55,175 nucleotides of DNA from Nitrospirota bacterium (GCA_016208915.1 JACQXE010000082.1:1-55175), one strand, 5' to 3'. Shown: positions 38,101 to 46,157, numbered from the stretch's first letter. Numbers and translations: made by a program. Notes: generated by a model from the sequence alone, not told the origin.

Positions 38101-39637
38101 CAGTCAACCATTAACAATAAAAGGCTCTGTATTCCAGATAACACAATTGCCTTCATACCAGACCTTCACAGTGGGACAGGAAGCAAGCTTTACATTCAAA
38201 ATCAAAAATACAGGGAATCAGGAAGGCTCAACCAATCTTGTTTTTAAGGCATATGACCTTATAAACTCTACACGGACAGAATGGCTCAAGCCCGGAGAGG
38301 AAAAAGAAATTGCTTTCAGTTTCATGCTGCCGGAGGATTTGGAAGAGAAGGATTATTATGCAGATTATGAGTTGAAGGGTTCAAGGGGTCAAGGGGTCGA
38401 GGGTTCAAGTATTAAGGGGCAGGTGAAATATCATGTTGCGGGGATTAATCTCAATGTGAATGCAACTCTGGACAAACAATATTATACAGAAGGAGAAACA
38501 TCGCATCTTACGATAGCAGTCAGTCCAGCCTCAGGCGGATCCGCCGGGGCGGACACTCAGCAGGCAGCACTCAGCCAAAAGCTTTTTGCAAGGGTGAACT
38601 ACAATGGATACGAAAATCAGCAGGCATTCACCTTAGCCTCAGCCTCGACCTTAACTTTCGATATTCCTTTGAATCAGATCACGGGTGAAAAACTCTTCTA
38701 TGGAATCTACCATGAAGGCGGAAGGTCAATACATCTGAACTCACTTTATATTTACAAGGCAGGAGAAGCGATAACGATAACAACGGATAAGCAAGTATAC
38801 AATTCAAGTGAAACAGTGTCTGTGACAGTGAACAGTGTCAGTGGAGTTACCGGGACAATGACACTAACAGCGCCGAATTATGAAGAAACATTTGAGTTCT
38901 CAGGCGTAGCGACAAAGAGCTTTACATTGCCGTCAACCATGACCGCAGGAACGTATAATATAAGCGCAACGCTTATCAGTGCCGGGGACAGTCCCTATTC
39001 TACGACTTCGTCCGTAAATGGGGACAGTCCCCTGACGGCAAGTCATTCATTTGATGTTAATGGAATACAGGTTAAGGTTCTTGAATGCAAAAACGACAAA
39101 GGCAAATATGCCTCAACAGATACAATAACTACGAACTTCACAATCTCAAGCAACACCACAATGCCGGCAATATTAAAGGCATGGATAGTTGACCCTGAGG
39201 GCAAATATACAAGCGCAGGCGAAAGCAGCATTCAACTTTCATCTTCTGAGCCTTTACTATTCACTAATCACTATTCACTATTCACTTCCTCAAGCGGCAT
39301 TCACCGTCTTGTCTATGGAATATATAGCAACGAACTGCTATTAGTCTCAGGGAGTGAGGCGTTTGACGTTGGAGATGCAGTATTGCTTGGACTTTCAACT
39401 GATAAAACAGATTACCCGACAAATACGGAACCTGTGAATGTAAAAGCAAGCATATTTGGAACAATCGCCGCTAATTTTGAACTTCAGCTTGATGGCACGA
39501 CTGTAAACAGTGAATCAGTGGTTCTAAACGGCTTTCAAGCTGTCAGCAGTCAGCTTTCAGCAGTCAGCGATCAGCAAAGACAATACAATGCAGATAATAA
39601 TAACAGTAACAAATCAGGGGAGAACACCTTCAACTGA
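35105..39637 (+). CDS. Giant surface protein, segment 2: CARDB-like repeats and NHL propeller
   Basis: 1510 residues in the frame that continues segment 1; there is no ribosome binding site at ATG 35105, so it is not an independent gene in any obvious way. Residues ~213-448 contain five ~47-residue NHL blades (FGSYGSGDGQFYYPLGIAVD, NYIYVPDWSNQRVQIFNKTT), a beta-propeller. The rest is serial Ig/CARDB-like sandwiches with CARDB phrases (YKPGETVTITGEVQNSAS). Many short palindromic repeats are embedded in frame. The frame collapses at 39537-39576, a 'gtcagcagtcagc' repeat, after which the domain resumes in another frame. Confidence 0.82.
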   Translation: MNYTYNGSLTLEPGKSIEMPFNIAIPATVLAGQHQVLTSITIPSGVIYQGAFTFVVPESSLEIASSLPLLAMTAGDTINLTIENTGGVDTTYTTEKLSITDEKGVTIYQGNVTGTILAGEKKTLVDILIPQQTAKGFAFLNTQIKDAKTSKQSYLYKTYEITGITATLETKTDKSTYLKTEAITGISNILNGQFGIESGSLKITVNRTKSALQSYQFINKFGSSGSGNGQFRSPASIAVDNNYIYVTDNNNNRVQIFNKTTYAFVGKFGSYGFGDGQFYYPSGIAVDNSYIYVTDGSNRVQIFNKTTYAFKGSFGSYGSGDGQFKYPYGIAVDNNYIYVADAGNYRIQIFDKTTYVFVNKFGSYGSGDGQFYYPLGIAVDSNYIYVPDWSNQRVQIFNKTTYAFVGKFGSDGFGDGHFNSPVSIAIDNNYIYVTDWGNQRVQIFSKDTYAVGGTEKLFETTIPITQSANTAQDYTTSIGTLNAAGKLYLNAELKNSIGQTIATSEYPFYVIQGNTVLLFSTDKKAYKPGETVTITGEVQNSASITATALSIQLSANSQNIYTETFDIPANGSHPFTTTATASTEGTYTLTGKVTQNTSTLVEIADQYEVANPKATATVTAPEVAGSELFTMSVELKNTGKVPTTVQLVVTPSPSPSPTGGEGNVWSGDSQTILIQVGETKVIQYSQQITTNTTYTFTFTGDIEQTIQKQVVFGEKAAIQLDRQPLYKEGDIAIPFILSNSGLIEATYPVTFTLYRNGAETAKTVGSFVLPVNGSVSSSLVYNLVEGLYTLKCETTGFQSESQINVVKAGQGVIALLVNEAYPEGTISIPYTITNTGQFDSDFTVNFELGAAVITKSIFIQKAGNYTGELSYPLSSGNYAISAQLISYPSIPVSKSFKVLKENYATMAVAVGSQTSELLPVTVNLTNVGYNEINGSVQLSVVSSQGTAVWNGSQDVSLPYSLSPTPYTLTFNINPSAIAPGDYTLKAELLNNSNQQITVSSQPLTIKGSVFQITQLPSYQTFTVGQEASFTFKIKNTGNQEGSTNLVFKAYDLINSTRTEWLKPGEEKEIAFSFMLPEDLEEKDYYADYELKGSRGQGVEGSSIKGQVKYHVAGINLNVNATLDKQYYTEGETSHLTIAVSPASGGSAGADTQQAALSQKLFARVNYNGYENQQAFTLASASTLTFDIPLNQITGEKLFYGIYHEGGRSIHLNSLYIYKAGEAITITTDKQVYNSSETVSVTVNSVSGVTGTMTLTAPNYEETFEFSGVATKSFTLPSTMTAGTYNISATLISAGDSPYSTTSSVNGDSPLTASHSFDVNGIQVKVLECKNDKGKYASTDTITTNFTISSNTTMPAILKAWIVDPEGKYTSAGESSIQLSSSEPLLFTNHYSLFTSSSGIHRLVYGIYSNELLLVSGSEAFDVGDAVLLGLSTDKTDYPTNTEPVNVKASIFGTIAANFELQLDGTTVNSESVVLNGFQAVSSQLSAVSDQQRQYNADNNNSNKSGENTFN
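35287..35322. repeat. Text-like repeat ('attgcttcgtcgct...cctcgcaatgacag') in frame
   Basis: GAGATTGCTTCGTCGCTACC then GCTCCTCGCAATGACAG is read as EIASSLPLLAMTA. The arms ATTGC and GCAAT frame the unit. This unit recalls a repeat common between genes of other bacteria (from memory, unverified). Confidence 0.65.
35743..36450 (+). repeat. Five tandem ~141-bp NHL-blade repeats
   Basis: Each unit begins near 'aa(a/g)ttcggctcatatggttc' and encodes FGSxGxGDGxF...IAVDxxYIYVxDxxNxRVQIF. Units 2-5 are very similar at the DNA level, suggesting recent expansion. Confidence 0.85.
36758..36776. repeat. Short text-like repeat in frame
   Basis: CAGCTATCAGCTAATAGCC, of the 'agctatcagct' family, is read as QLSANS in the giant gene. 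The same family occurs near 153-180 after tuf. Confidence 0.5.
37051..37094. repeat. 'ccctcaccctcgccctctccc' palindromic repeat in frame
   Basis: CCCTCTCCC and GGGAGAGGGG pair around an ACAGG loop. The stretch is read as PSPSPSPTGGEG. Similar repeats are intergenic in many genomes (from memory). Confidence 0.7.
37911..38006. repeat. Two text-like repeats in frame
   Basis: 37911-37940 'ttcagttgtcagttgtcagcagtcag' is read as VQLSVVSSQ. 37975-38006 'ccctactccctatcccctacaccctac' is read as LPYSLSPTPYTL. They lie 35 bases apart in one sandwich domain. Confidence 0.6.
38374..38410. repeat. 'gggttcaaggggtcaagg' repeat in frame
   Basis: Read as LKGSRGQGVEGSS. It is the same family as the hairpin after rpoC (11884-11948) and the rplL-rpoB hairpin. 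Confidence 0.65.
38534..38553. repeat. 'ggcggatccgcc' palindrome in frame
   Basis: GGCGGATCCGCC is a perfect 12-nt palindrome, read as GGSAG. A similar TCCGCCTTAGCGGA hairpin is at ~16157-16170 upstream of queF. Confidence 0.55.
38984..39032. repeat. Pair of GGGGACAGTCCC palindromes in frame
   Basis: GGGGACAGTCCC (38984-38995) and GGGGACAGTCCCC (39020-39032) flank a 24-nt spacer. The block is read as GDSPYSTTSSVNGDSPL. The units resemble the GGGGACAGGC core of the RAYT inverted repeats at 28453 and 29182. Confidence 0.65.
39254..39289. repeat. 'actattcactaatcactattcac' repeat in frame
   Basis: Read as LLFTNHYSLFTSSS. Same lexical family as the insert in the L10 leader (2604-2643). Confidence 0.6.
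39537..39576. repeat. 'gctgtcagcagtcagctttcagcag' repeat at a frameshift
   Basis: Tandem 'cagcagtcag' units occupy the exact place where segment 2 of the giant protein loses its frame and segment 3 takes over. The repeat insertion probably caused the shift. Confidence 0.65.
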
Positions 39638-41804
39638 AACAACAATATCGCTATATGACAACCCCTCTATATTCCCCCCTTATCAAGGGGGGACACAGGG
39701 GGGTGTAATAGACACAAAACCTGTGCGCGCCCTTAATTCAGAAGAATCACAGGAAATAACCTTTATCTGGAATGTTCTTGGGAAAGCCGGGGAGCATACA
39801 ATAAAAGCAATTACCGACCCAGAAAATATAGTTATAGAATTTAATGAGGAAAATAACACATCTCAAATGAATATATTGATACCTGATATAGTGCTAATAA
39901 CAGAGACTGACAAAAATATTTATAAGATAAGGCAGAAGGTAAATATCAACTCAATTATAACAAATCTGACGCCATCAAAGACCTATAGCAACCTTATATT
40001 GATAACATCAATTAGCAGCCCTACAGGAGAAGAAGCATATCAGAACAGCACGCCTCTTACTGCTATTCAGCCTTCAGTCACAACAGCACATTCAGCGATA
40101 TGGAATACAGCAGGACTTACTGCTGAGGGAATATATACAATCACACAGAAAGTAATTTCTGATTCGCAACTCATAACTCAAAACTCAAAACTTATAACTC
40201 TTGAGAAGGCACCTGACTTTATTTTGAACACAGATACTGACTATAGGAAGATAAAACAGGGTGAAGGGGCAACGTATACAGCCTATCTCAAACCTGTAAA
40301 TGGATGGACATCGGATGTTACACTCAATATAGGGGGGCTTCCTTCAGGCACATCAGTTTTATTTAATCCAGACAATCTTACCTCTTCAGGAGAGGCGATT
40401 ATAACAGTTATAACAACAGATTCGACAACCATAGGCACACACGTCCTGAATCTCAGTGCAGAAGGCATTGATGAAGGAGAAATAGTTACTCACACATTAC
40501 CATTGACACTGGATATATCAGGTTTTAGATTAATTGCAGAACCATCAAACCAGACAATTAAACAGCTCAATGCAGCAATATTTGACATTAATATTAATTC
40601 AATAAATGGTTATGAAGGAAAGGTAAATCTAAGCATAGACAATGTACCTTATGGCACAAAGATATTTTTTGATATTACAAATACAATAGTTCCGGGAAAT
40701 GTAAAATTAACAATTCTCACATCAAAATATGTAAGACCCGGCAATTATACATTTACTATCGCAGGAGATGATAGACTTGTGAAACACATGCTAAACCTTA
40801 ACCTCAACCTATTACCTAATCCTGAGATTAGAGCAGGTATCATTACAGCAGAGGGTCCAGGCCCAAACAATGAGGCGTGGATAAGGCTTTTTAATATAGA
40901 TCCTGAAACAAGTTCAGGACAGCCTGTGCTTGATCTAACTGCCTTTGACACAAAATACGGTGCATACGTAACTTCTGCTGATATAGATGGAGATGGTTAT
41001 GACGAGATTATCGTTTCTCAAGGGGCTGCTCCAAAAAATAAGGCCATATTAAGGGTATTCAAACAGGATGGAACCTTAATTGCAGAGCATACAGCCTTTG
41101 ACACGAAATATGGCTTAACATTTTCCACAGGAGACCTTGATGGAGATTGGGAGGATGAGCTTATAGTTGGAATGGGGCCTGATCCAAAAAATCCTGCAAC
41201 ATTAAAAGTCTTGAAATACAATGGTAACGGATTTACAGAGGAGATGACCTATACAGCATTTGATACAAGATATGGGCTTAACACAGCTGTTGGAGACATA
41301 GATGGAGATGGAACACCTGAGATAATTACAGCGCCAGGCCCAGGGCCTAATAATCCTGCTATTATTAAAATGTGGAGACAATCCGACTCAGGCGGAGAAC
41401 AAAATCTAACAGAACTTTATAGTTTTGAAGCCTTTGAAGGAAATTACGGAGCAAATATAGCAACCGGAGACATAGATGGAGATGGAAAGGCAGAGATAAT
41501 TACAGGCACAGGCCCTGATCCAAAGAATCCTGCGATAGTAAGAGTATATAAGGCAGATGGGACTTTAATCAGAGAGTTTACGCCTTATGACGTTGAATAT
41601 GGATATGGAGTGGAGGTAGCTGCGGTGGATATAAATGGAGATGGAATAGATGAGATAGTAACAGGGCTTGGCCCCGGACCTCAGAACCCTTCTTGGGTGA
41701 AGGTCTTTAATTCTGATGGTTCAGAGATTTATAGTTTTATCAGTTATCCAGATGATATAGAATATGGCGTAAGAGTATCAAAGGGGAATATGGGAACTGA
41801 ATAG
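39588..41804 (+). CDS. Giant surface protein, segment 3: CARDB-like and FG-GAP repeats
   Basis: 738 residues, overlapping segment 2 by 50 bases in another frame, with no ribosome binding site. It starts in mid CARDB sandwich (IIITVTNQGRTPSTETTISL). A mid region has CARDB/Ig-like units. From ~420 to the end there are five FG-GAP/integrin-alpha-like calcium-binding repeats: DIDGDGYDEIIVSQG, DLDGDWEDELIVGMG, DIDGDGTPEIITAPG, DIDGDGKAEIITGTG and DINGDGIDEIVTGLG, each followed by P(K/N/Q)N(P/K). No sorting signal or anchor is seen at the C-terminus. This is the natural end of the giant gene. Confidence 0.82.
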   Translation: MQIIITVTNQGRTPSTETTISLYDNPSIFPPYQGGTQGGVIDTKPVRALNSEESQEITFIWNVLGKAGEHTIKAITDPENIVIEFNEENNTSQMNILIPDIVLITETDKNIYKIRQKVNINSIITNLTPSKTYSNLILITSISSPTGEEAYQNSTPLTAIQPSVTTAHSAIWNTAGLTAEGIYTITQKVISDSQLITQNSKLITLEKAPDFILNTDTDYRKIKQGEGATYTAYLKPVNGWTSDVTLNIGGLPSGTSVLFNPDNLTSSGEAIITVITTDSTTIGTHVLNLSAEGIDEGEIVTHTLPLTLDISGFRLIAEPSNQTIKQLNAAIFDININSINGYEGKVNLSIDNVPYGTKIFFDITNTIVPGNVKLTILTSKYVRPGNYTFTIAGDDRLVKHMLNLNLNLLPNPEIRAGIITAEGPGPNNEAWIRLFNIDPETSSGQPVLDLTAFDTKYGAYVTSADIDGDGYDEIIVSQGAAPKNKAILRVFKQDGTLIAEHTAFDTKYGLTFSTGDLDGDWEDELIVGMGPDPKNPATLKVLKYNGNGFTEEMTYTAFDTRYGLNTAVGDIDGDGTPEIITAPGPGPNNPAIIKMWRQSDSGGEQNLTELYSFEAFEGNYGANIATGDIDGDGKAEIITGTGPDPKNPAIVRVYKADGTLIREFTPYDVEYGYGVEVAAVDINGDGIDEIVTGLGPGPQNPSWVKVFNSDGSEIYSFISYPDDIEYGVRVSKGNMGTE
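39674..39704. repeat. 'cccccttatcaaggggggac' palindromic repeat in frame
   Basis: CCCCCCTTATCAAGGGGGG is a 7-bp hairpin followed by ACACAGGGGGGT, read as PPYQGGTQGGV. The same family is nested in structured repeat copy 2 (46014-46058). Confidence 0.75.
40165..40202. repeat. 'caactcataactcaaaactc' repeat in frame
   Basis: Read as QLITQNSKLITLE. It is of the AACTTTTAACTC-like family seen at the rplJ-rplL junction. Confidence 0.55.
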
Positions 41805-41853
41805 AAATAAATATTCTGTACAAAGTAATATAGAAAGAAAAGTTTATTGTAGA

Positions 41854-43200
41854 TTACGGAGTTTTTATGTCATACGCTTTTATCTTGCGATGAAGATTGC
41901 TTCTTTCTATATCTAAGACCTCTGCTGTTTTAGATATGTTCCAGTTGCTTTCCTCGAGCTTTTTTGTTATGTAGTCTTTCTCGAATGCATCGCGGGCATC
42001 CTTTAGTGTCTTATATGTGAAATAATTCTGATTCTCCTGCACTTCTGAGACAAGGATATGCTTACTGTTTATGACATTTGAGGATGTCATGATAAAAAGC
42101 CTTTCTATAACATTCTTTAATTCTCTTACATTCCCTTTCCAGTCGTATGCCTGAAGGCTTTTCAGGGTCTCAGGCATTATTTTTTTAGGGGGTTTCCCGT
42201 ATTCTGCTGCAAAGGCTTTGATGAAGTAGTCCACGAGCAGAGGTATGTCTTCTTTTCTTTCTCTTAAAGGAGGTATGAAGATAGGTATTACGTTTAACCT
42301 GAAATAGAGATCTTCCCTGAAATTGCCTTTTTTGGCCTCTTCCATTAGATCCTTATTTGTTGCTGCAATGATTCTGACATCAACACTTATGTTTTTATTT
42401 CCGCCAACCCTCTGGAATTCCTGTGTCTCTATTACACGTAAGACCTTTGCCTGCGTCTGCAGGGACATATCGCCTATCTCGTCGAGAAATAGCGTTCCTC
42501 CGTCAGCGAGTTCAAATTTCCCCTGTTTTTTTTCGAAAGCCCCTGTGAAGGAGCCCTTCTCATGCCCGAACAGTTCACTCTCGATAAGTTCCTGTGGTAT
42601 GGCAGCGCAATTCACTTCGATGAACGATTTTTTTAAACGCGGGCTTTGTTCATGGAGGAGCCTTGCAACAACCTCTTTGCCTGTTCCGCTTTCACCAAAT
42701 ATGAGCACCCGGCTATTGCTGTGTGCGGCCATGCCTATCTGTTCTTGCAGATTTTTCATCTTCTGTGACTCGCCAATGAGATTCCATTTTACTACAAGGT
42801 TTTTCCTGAGCTCTATATTTTCGATTTCAAGAGTTCTTTTTTCAAGAGCCCTTTTGGATACGAGCACTACTTTTTCCAGTGACAGAGGTTTTTCGAGAAA
42901 GTCATATGCGCCGATCTTTGTTGTCCTTACTGCAAGTTCAATATTGCCGTGCCCTGATATCATTATTACCGGCACATCCGGCGTGATTGTCTTTATTTCC
43001 TGAAGCGTCTGAATACCGTCCATTCCTGTAAGCCATATGTCGAGCAGTATCAGGTCAGGCGGGTATTCCTTGAGCATTTTTATTGCCTCTTCACCTGATT
43101 GTGCAGTCAATACATCATAGCCTTCGTCTTCAAAAATACCAGAAAGGCTCTCTCTTATTCCTTCTTCGTCATCAACTACAAGAACTATTGGTTTTGACAC
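41854..43200 (-). CDS. ntrX: Sigma-54-dependent response regulator, NtrX type
   Basis: 448 residues from GTG 43200 with AGGAGAAG upstream. It has a receiver domain (VVDDEEGIRESL, phospho-aspartate in ILLDIWLTGMDG, lysine in FLEKPLSLE), an AAA+ activator domain with Walker A FGESGTGKEVVA, the sigma-54 loop as GSFTGA, Walker B GTLFLDEIGD and RLNVIPIFIPPLRER, and a C-terminal Fis-type HTH (NISKTAEVLDIERSNLHRKI). It lies downstream of the NtrY kinase on the same strand, forming a two-component pair. A possible target is the sigma-54 promoter at 54309, though no direct evidence links them. Confidence 0.93.
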   Translation of the reverse strand: MSKPIVLVVDDEEGIRESLSGIFEDEGYDVLTAQSGEEAIKMLKEYPPDLILLDIWLTGMDGIQTLQEIKTITPDVPVIMISGHGNIELAVRTTKIGAYDFLEKPLSLEKVVLVSKRALEKRTLEIENIELRKNLVVKWNLIGESQKMKNLQEQIGMAAHSNSRVLIFGESGTGKEVVARLLHEQSPRLKKSFIEVNCAAIPQELIESELFGHEKGSFTGAFEKKQGKFELADGGTLFLDEIGDMSLQTQAKVLRVIETQEFQRVGGNKNISVDVRIIAATNKDLMEEAKKGNFREDLYFRLNVIPIFIPPLRERKEDIPLLVDYFIKAFAAEYGKPPKKIMPETLKSLQAYDWKGNVRELKNVIERLFIMTSSNVINSKHILVSEVQENQNYFTYKTLKDARDAFEKDYITKKLEESNWNISKTAEVLDIERSNLHRKIKAYDIKTP

Positions 43201-43256
43201 TTTTCTTCTCCTGATCCCTCTGTCCTGACTTCTCTATTGAAGCGGCAGGAGGAATT

Positions 43257-45311
43257 TCACAATAAATCCTGATCCTGTATAGGCATCTGTATTGTAAAAA
43301 TTGTCCCTTGGGGAACATTGTCCCTTACCATGATAGAACCTCTATGCCCTTTAACGATCTTGTTTGCGATAGCAAGGCCAAGCCCTGTTCCTCCTTTTTT
43401 GGTAGAAAAATACGGACGAAATATCCTTCCTTTGTCCTCCTCGCTTATTCCCAGCCCGTCATCAGCGATATCAATATACATCATGCCTGTTGTTTTGTCG
43501 ATCAGCACTTTGATCTCTATATTGCCGGCGTCTCCCATTGCCTGAAAAGCATTTTCAAAGATATTAATCAGCACCCGCTTGAATTGCTCGCCGTCTATTT
43601 CAATTGGCGGCATATCATCAGGTATCGCAATCATAATATTGAAGCCCTTATGGTCTTTATATAGTTCAATTACCTCATCTATTATGATAGCAAGATTTAC
43701 AGGTGTTTTTTTAATCTCAGGCATCTTGCCCAATCTTGAATATTCGTCCACAAGCCTTTTGAGGCTATCGACCTCTTTTACTATTGTCTTTGTAGAACGT
43801 TCAAATATCTGGCCAAAGTCCTTGTCTTTCTGTTCCCATTTTTTTATCATCCTCTCGGTCGAAAGCTTTATCGGCGTAAGCGGATTTTTTATTTCATGCG
43901 CAATTCTGCGTGTTGCCTCTTCCCATACAAATGTCTCCTTTGCCCTGATGACATCTGTGAGGTCATCAAAGACAACAAGCAATCCTGTAGGCTTAGAATT
44001 GCTTTCTCTGAGAGTGGCGACGAAAACCCTCACTGTCAGGTGTTTATCCACGACTGTTATCTTTACCTCTCTTTCTATGCTCTTGAGATCTTTGATGATG
44101 ATTCCTTTTATCAGATTATGGAGTTCTTCCGAATTAATCTTTGACATCAGTTCTTTATAATTTTTGCCTGTTATCTCCTCAGTTTTTACGTTCAGGATAG
44201 AACACGCCGAATCATTAATAGTCAGTATGTTTCCGGATATATCAAGGAACACTACTCCTGAGTTAATATTTTTCAGTATATTTTCCATCCATAATCTTCT
44301 GCGGTCAGACTCCATGTATGCATTCTGGAGTTTCTCTTTGCCTTCCCTTAGTCCTGATACCATGCTGTTGAAAGAGGTTATAAGCAACCCTATCTCATCT
44401 TCGCTTTTTAATGCGTGTTCGACCTTCACCCTAAGATTACCTTTAGCCACCTCTTCTGTTGCCTGCGCGAGACTCTGTATAGGATCTGTGATGCCTTTTG
44501 CAATCCTCAGTGCGGCCCATAGGGACATGAAAACGATTATCAATGTAAAAAAGGCAAGTATCAGAAGATAATTCATCTTCAGGGGAACTTTCCAAGATTC
44601 TAATTTTATATAATCTTCATATGCTGATTTTATTTTTTCTACATTGACCTGAATGTCTTTTGGGAGTCTTGTCTCAACAACCACTATCCCCGTCTGCCTT
44701 GTGCCGGAATATTCAGGCATCACAGCCCTTATTATATCCCCGTTGTCTTCTGATATAACCTCTGTCCCCTCACGGCCTTCAAAGGCAGACTTTATGGTCT
44801 CGGTCGGGTTTTCAGGGATTTTGTTCATTCGCATTATTTTGTAGGCTGAAGAAGTTTTTTCGCCTGATAGAATAGTCTTTGCGAATTCTGTGGTCTTTTC
44901 TCTTTCCATCTCATAAACTGACTTTGCGACATCGAGTGAGCTTGTGAGGGGTTGTCTGAACTGAGGAGTAAGAAGCCTGTCTATGTAATTTGTGACAAGC
45001 CCGCTCGCTACAAAGAAAAGGAGCGCTGCAGGTATCAGCGTAATGACTACGAACATGACAACGATCTTTGTCTTGAATTTATATCCGAGAACCTTATGCT
45101 TTCTTTCGATATAAAGCCTTGCAAGGTTTTTGCCGACATAGAACATCAGTGTCAGAAGCGCTATCAGGTTCAGGTTAAAAAGGGTGAGCAGAAGCATTCT
45201 TATCATAATTGATACTGATTCGAGCCTCATGTAATGAAGCTCAGCTATGGAGGCGGCTATTATAAAGATAAAAAAGCCTAAAGGTATTAGTATGTTTTTT
45301 AGGTTTTTCAT
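43257..45311 (-). CDS. ntrY: NtrY-type membrane sensor histidine kinase
   Basis: 684 residues. The N-terminus has three membrane spans (ILIPLGFFIFIIAASIAEL, LLTLFNLNLIALLTLMFYVG, IVVMFVVITLIPAALLFFVA), then an extracytoplasmic region (~100-245) and a fourth span (LLILAFFTLIIVFMSLWAAL). HAMP, PAS (residues ~345-450; LDISGNILTINDSACSILNV), HisKA with ATRRIAHEIKNPLTPIKLS, and HATPase (NIFENAFQAMGD, DDGLGI, KGGTGLGLAIANKIV) follow. It overlaps the upstream DUF4390 gene by ATGA and precedes ntrX. Domain order matches NtrY. Confidence 0.93.
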   Translation of the reverse strand: MKNLKNILIPLGFFIFIIAASIAELHYMRLESVSIMIRMLLLTLFNLNLIALLTLMFYVGKNLARLYIERKHKVLGYKFKTKIVVMFVVITLIPAALLFFVASGLVTNYIDRLLTPQFRQPLTSSLDVAKSVYEMEREKTTEFAKTILSGEKTSSAYKIMRMNKIPENPTETIKSAFEGREGTEVISEDNGDIIRAVMPEYSGTRQTGIVVVETRLPKDIQVNVEKIKSAYEDYIKLESWKVPLKMNYLLILAFFTLIIVFMSLWAALRIAKGITDPIQSLAQATEEVAKGNLRVKVEHALKSEDEIGLLITSFNSMVSGLREGKEKLQNAYMESDRRRLWMENILKNINSGVVFLDISGNILTINDSACSILNVKTEEITGKNYKELMSKINSEELHNLIKGIIIKDLKSIEREVKITVVDKHLTVRVFVATLRESNSKPTGLLVVFDDLTDVIRAKETFVWEEATRRIAHEIKNPLTPIKLSTERMIKKWEQKDKDFGQIFERSTKTIVKEVDSLKRLVDEYSRLGKMPEIKKTPVNLAIIIDEVIELYKDHKGFNIMIAIPDDMPPIEIDGEQFKRVLINIFENAFQAMGDAGNIEIKVLIDKTTGMMYIDIADDGLGISEEDKGRIFRPYFSTKKGGTGLGLAIANKIVKGHRGSIMVRDNVPQGTIFTIQMPIQDQDLL

Positions 45312-45880
45312 TGAACAGGCTCTACCTTGAAATTATGAGAATCTTTCGACTTTTTAAACTCTTTTTCAGGAAGAAAAAAGAACAGATAGCTGATGACCGG
45401 GGGAAGTCTTCTTAATCTCGATTCGACTGTTATTTTGATGAAATAATCAGCAGGCTCGAGTTCCTTTATGTTTGTAAGTTTGAGTTCATTGATGTTCAAC
45501 GACCACTTTAGCAACGAGTCGAAGTCCTTGAACCTCCTTTCTATCATTGTCATCCCGTCAAAAGATGTGGCAACATGCTCTTTTTTTACAGGATCTGATT
45601 TTAGTGTCTTTGAGATGGTTTTTCCAAGAACAAACTCATCAGGCCACATGCGCCATATCCGGAACAGATCTATATAGAACGTAATCTCTTTTGATATGCC
45701 ATTTTTCAGATCCTGCACCTGCTGTTCATTTAGGTCCAAGCCTGTTGTGACATATATCTCATTATTCAGAATCTTCACTTCAGGTCCTGTTATTTCTGCG
45801 CTGTATACAGGGCAGGGCGAGATTAATAAGCAGAAGATGAATATAGAGAAACAGAAAATGAGTTGCCAGTTCTTTAGCAA
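45308..45880 (-). CDS. DUF4390 secreted/periplasmic protein
   Basis: 190 residues. The only plausible start is TTG 45880, with GAGGAG rather far upstream. A signal peptide is evident (IFCFSIFIFCLLISPCPVYS). The body has beta strands with EVKILNNEIYVTTGLDLNEQ, GISKEITFYIDLFRIWRMWP, TMIERRFKDFDSLLKW and YFIKITVESRLRRLPP, matching DUF4390 as remembered. Genes of this family usually sit directly upstream of NtrYX, as here, with a 4-base overlap. It may contribute to signal input to NtrY; function is unproven. Confidence 0.85.
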   Translation of the reverse strand: MLKNWQLIFCFSIFIFCLLISPCPVYSAEITGPEVKILNNEIYVTTGLDLNEQQVQDLKNGISKEITFYIDLFRIWRMWPDEFVLGKTISKTLKSDPVKKEHVATSFDGMTMIERRFKDFDSLLKWSLNINELKLTNIKELEPADYFIKITVESRLRRLPPVISYLFFFLPEKEFKKSKDSHNFKVEPVQ

Positions 45881-45952
45881 TTTAAACTTGACATCTCCTC
45901 CGGAAAAATTTATGTTTATTATAACATATCAAAGATGTATTGAGGATTTAGT

Positions 45953-46125
45953 GCAGGCAGAACATAGCATTTTCACTCATTCTCGGCCTTACAGCCTCCG
46001 AGGTATTTTGCCTCACCCCCCTCATATCCCCCCTTTGTAAGGGGGGACGAAGGGGGGTACTGTTGGTCCTGAATCAAGTTCAGGATCGGCAAAATAATGC
46101 CGCTCAAATACCATGTTCTACCTGC
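45953..46125 (-). repeat. Structured repeat element, copy 2 (between DUF4390 and the adenosine-specific kinase gene)
   Basis: Read on the minus strand it starts GCAGGTAGAACATGGTATTT and ends AAAATGCTATGTTCTGCCTG plus C. It shares GAGCGG, TTATTTTGC, CAACAGTA and GGCAAAATACCTCGGAGG with copy 1. The terminal stem differs in sequence from copy 1 but still pairs. It has two nested inserts: 46014-46058 and CCTGAATCAAGTTCAGG at ~46069-46085. Confidence 0.85.
46014..46058. repeat. 'cccccctttgtaaggggggac' palindromic insert in copy 2
   Basis: CCCCCCTTTGTAAGGGGGG hairpin with CCCCCC/GGGGGG flanks, related to 39674-39704. Copy 1 has unrelated T-rich sequence here. Confidence 0.75.
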
Positions 46126-46157
46126 ATGCAAAAAACTTATAATTTAAGGAGGGCTTT

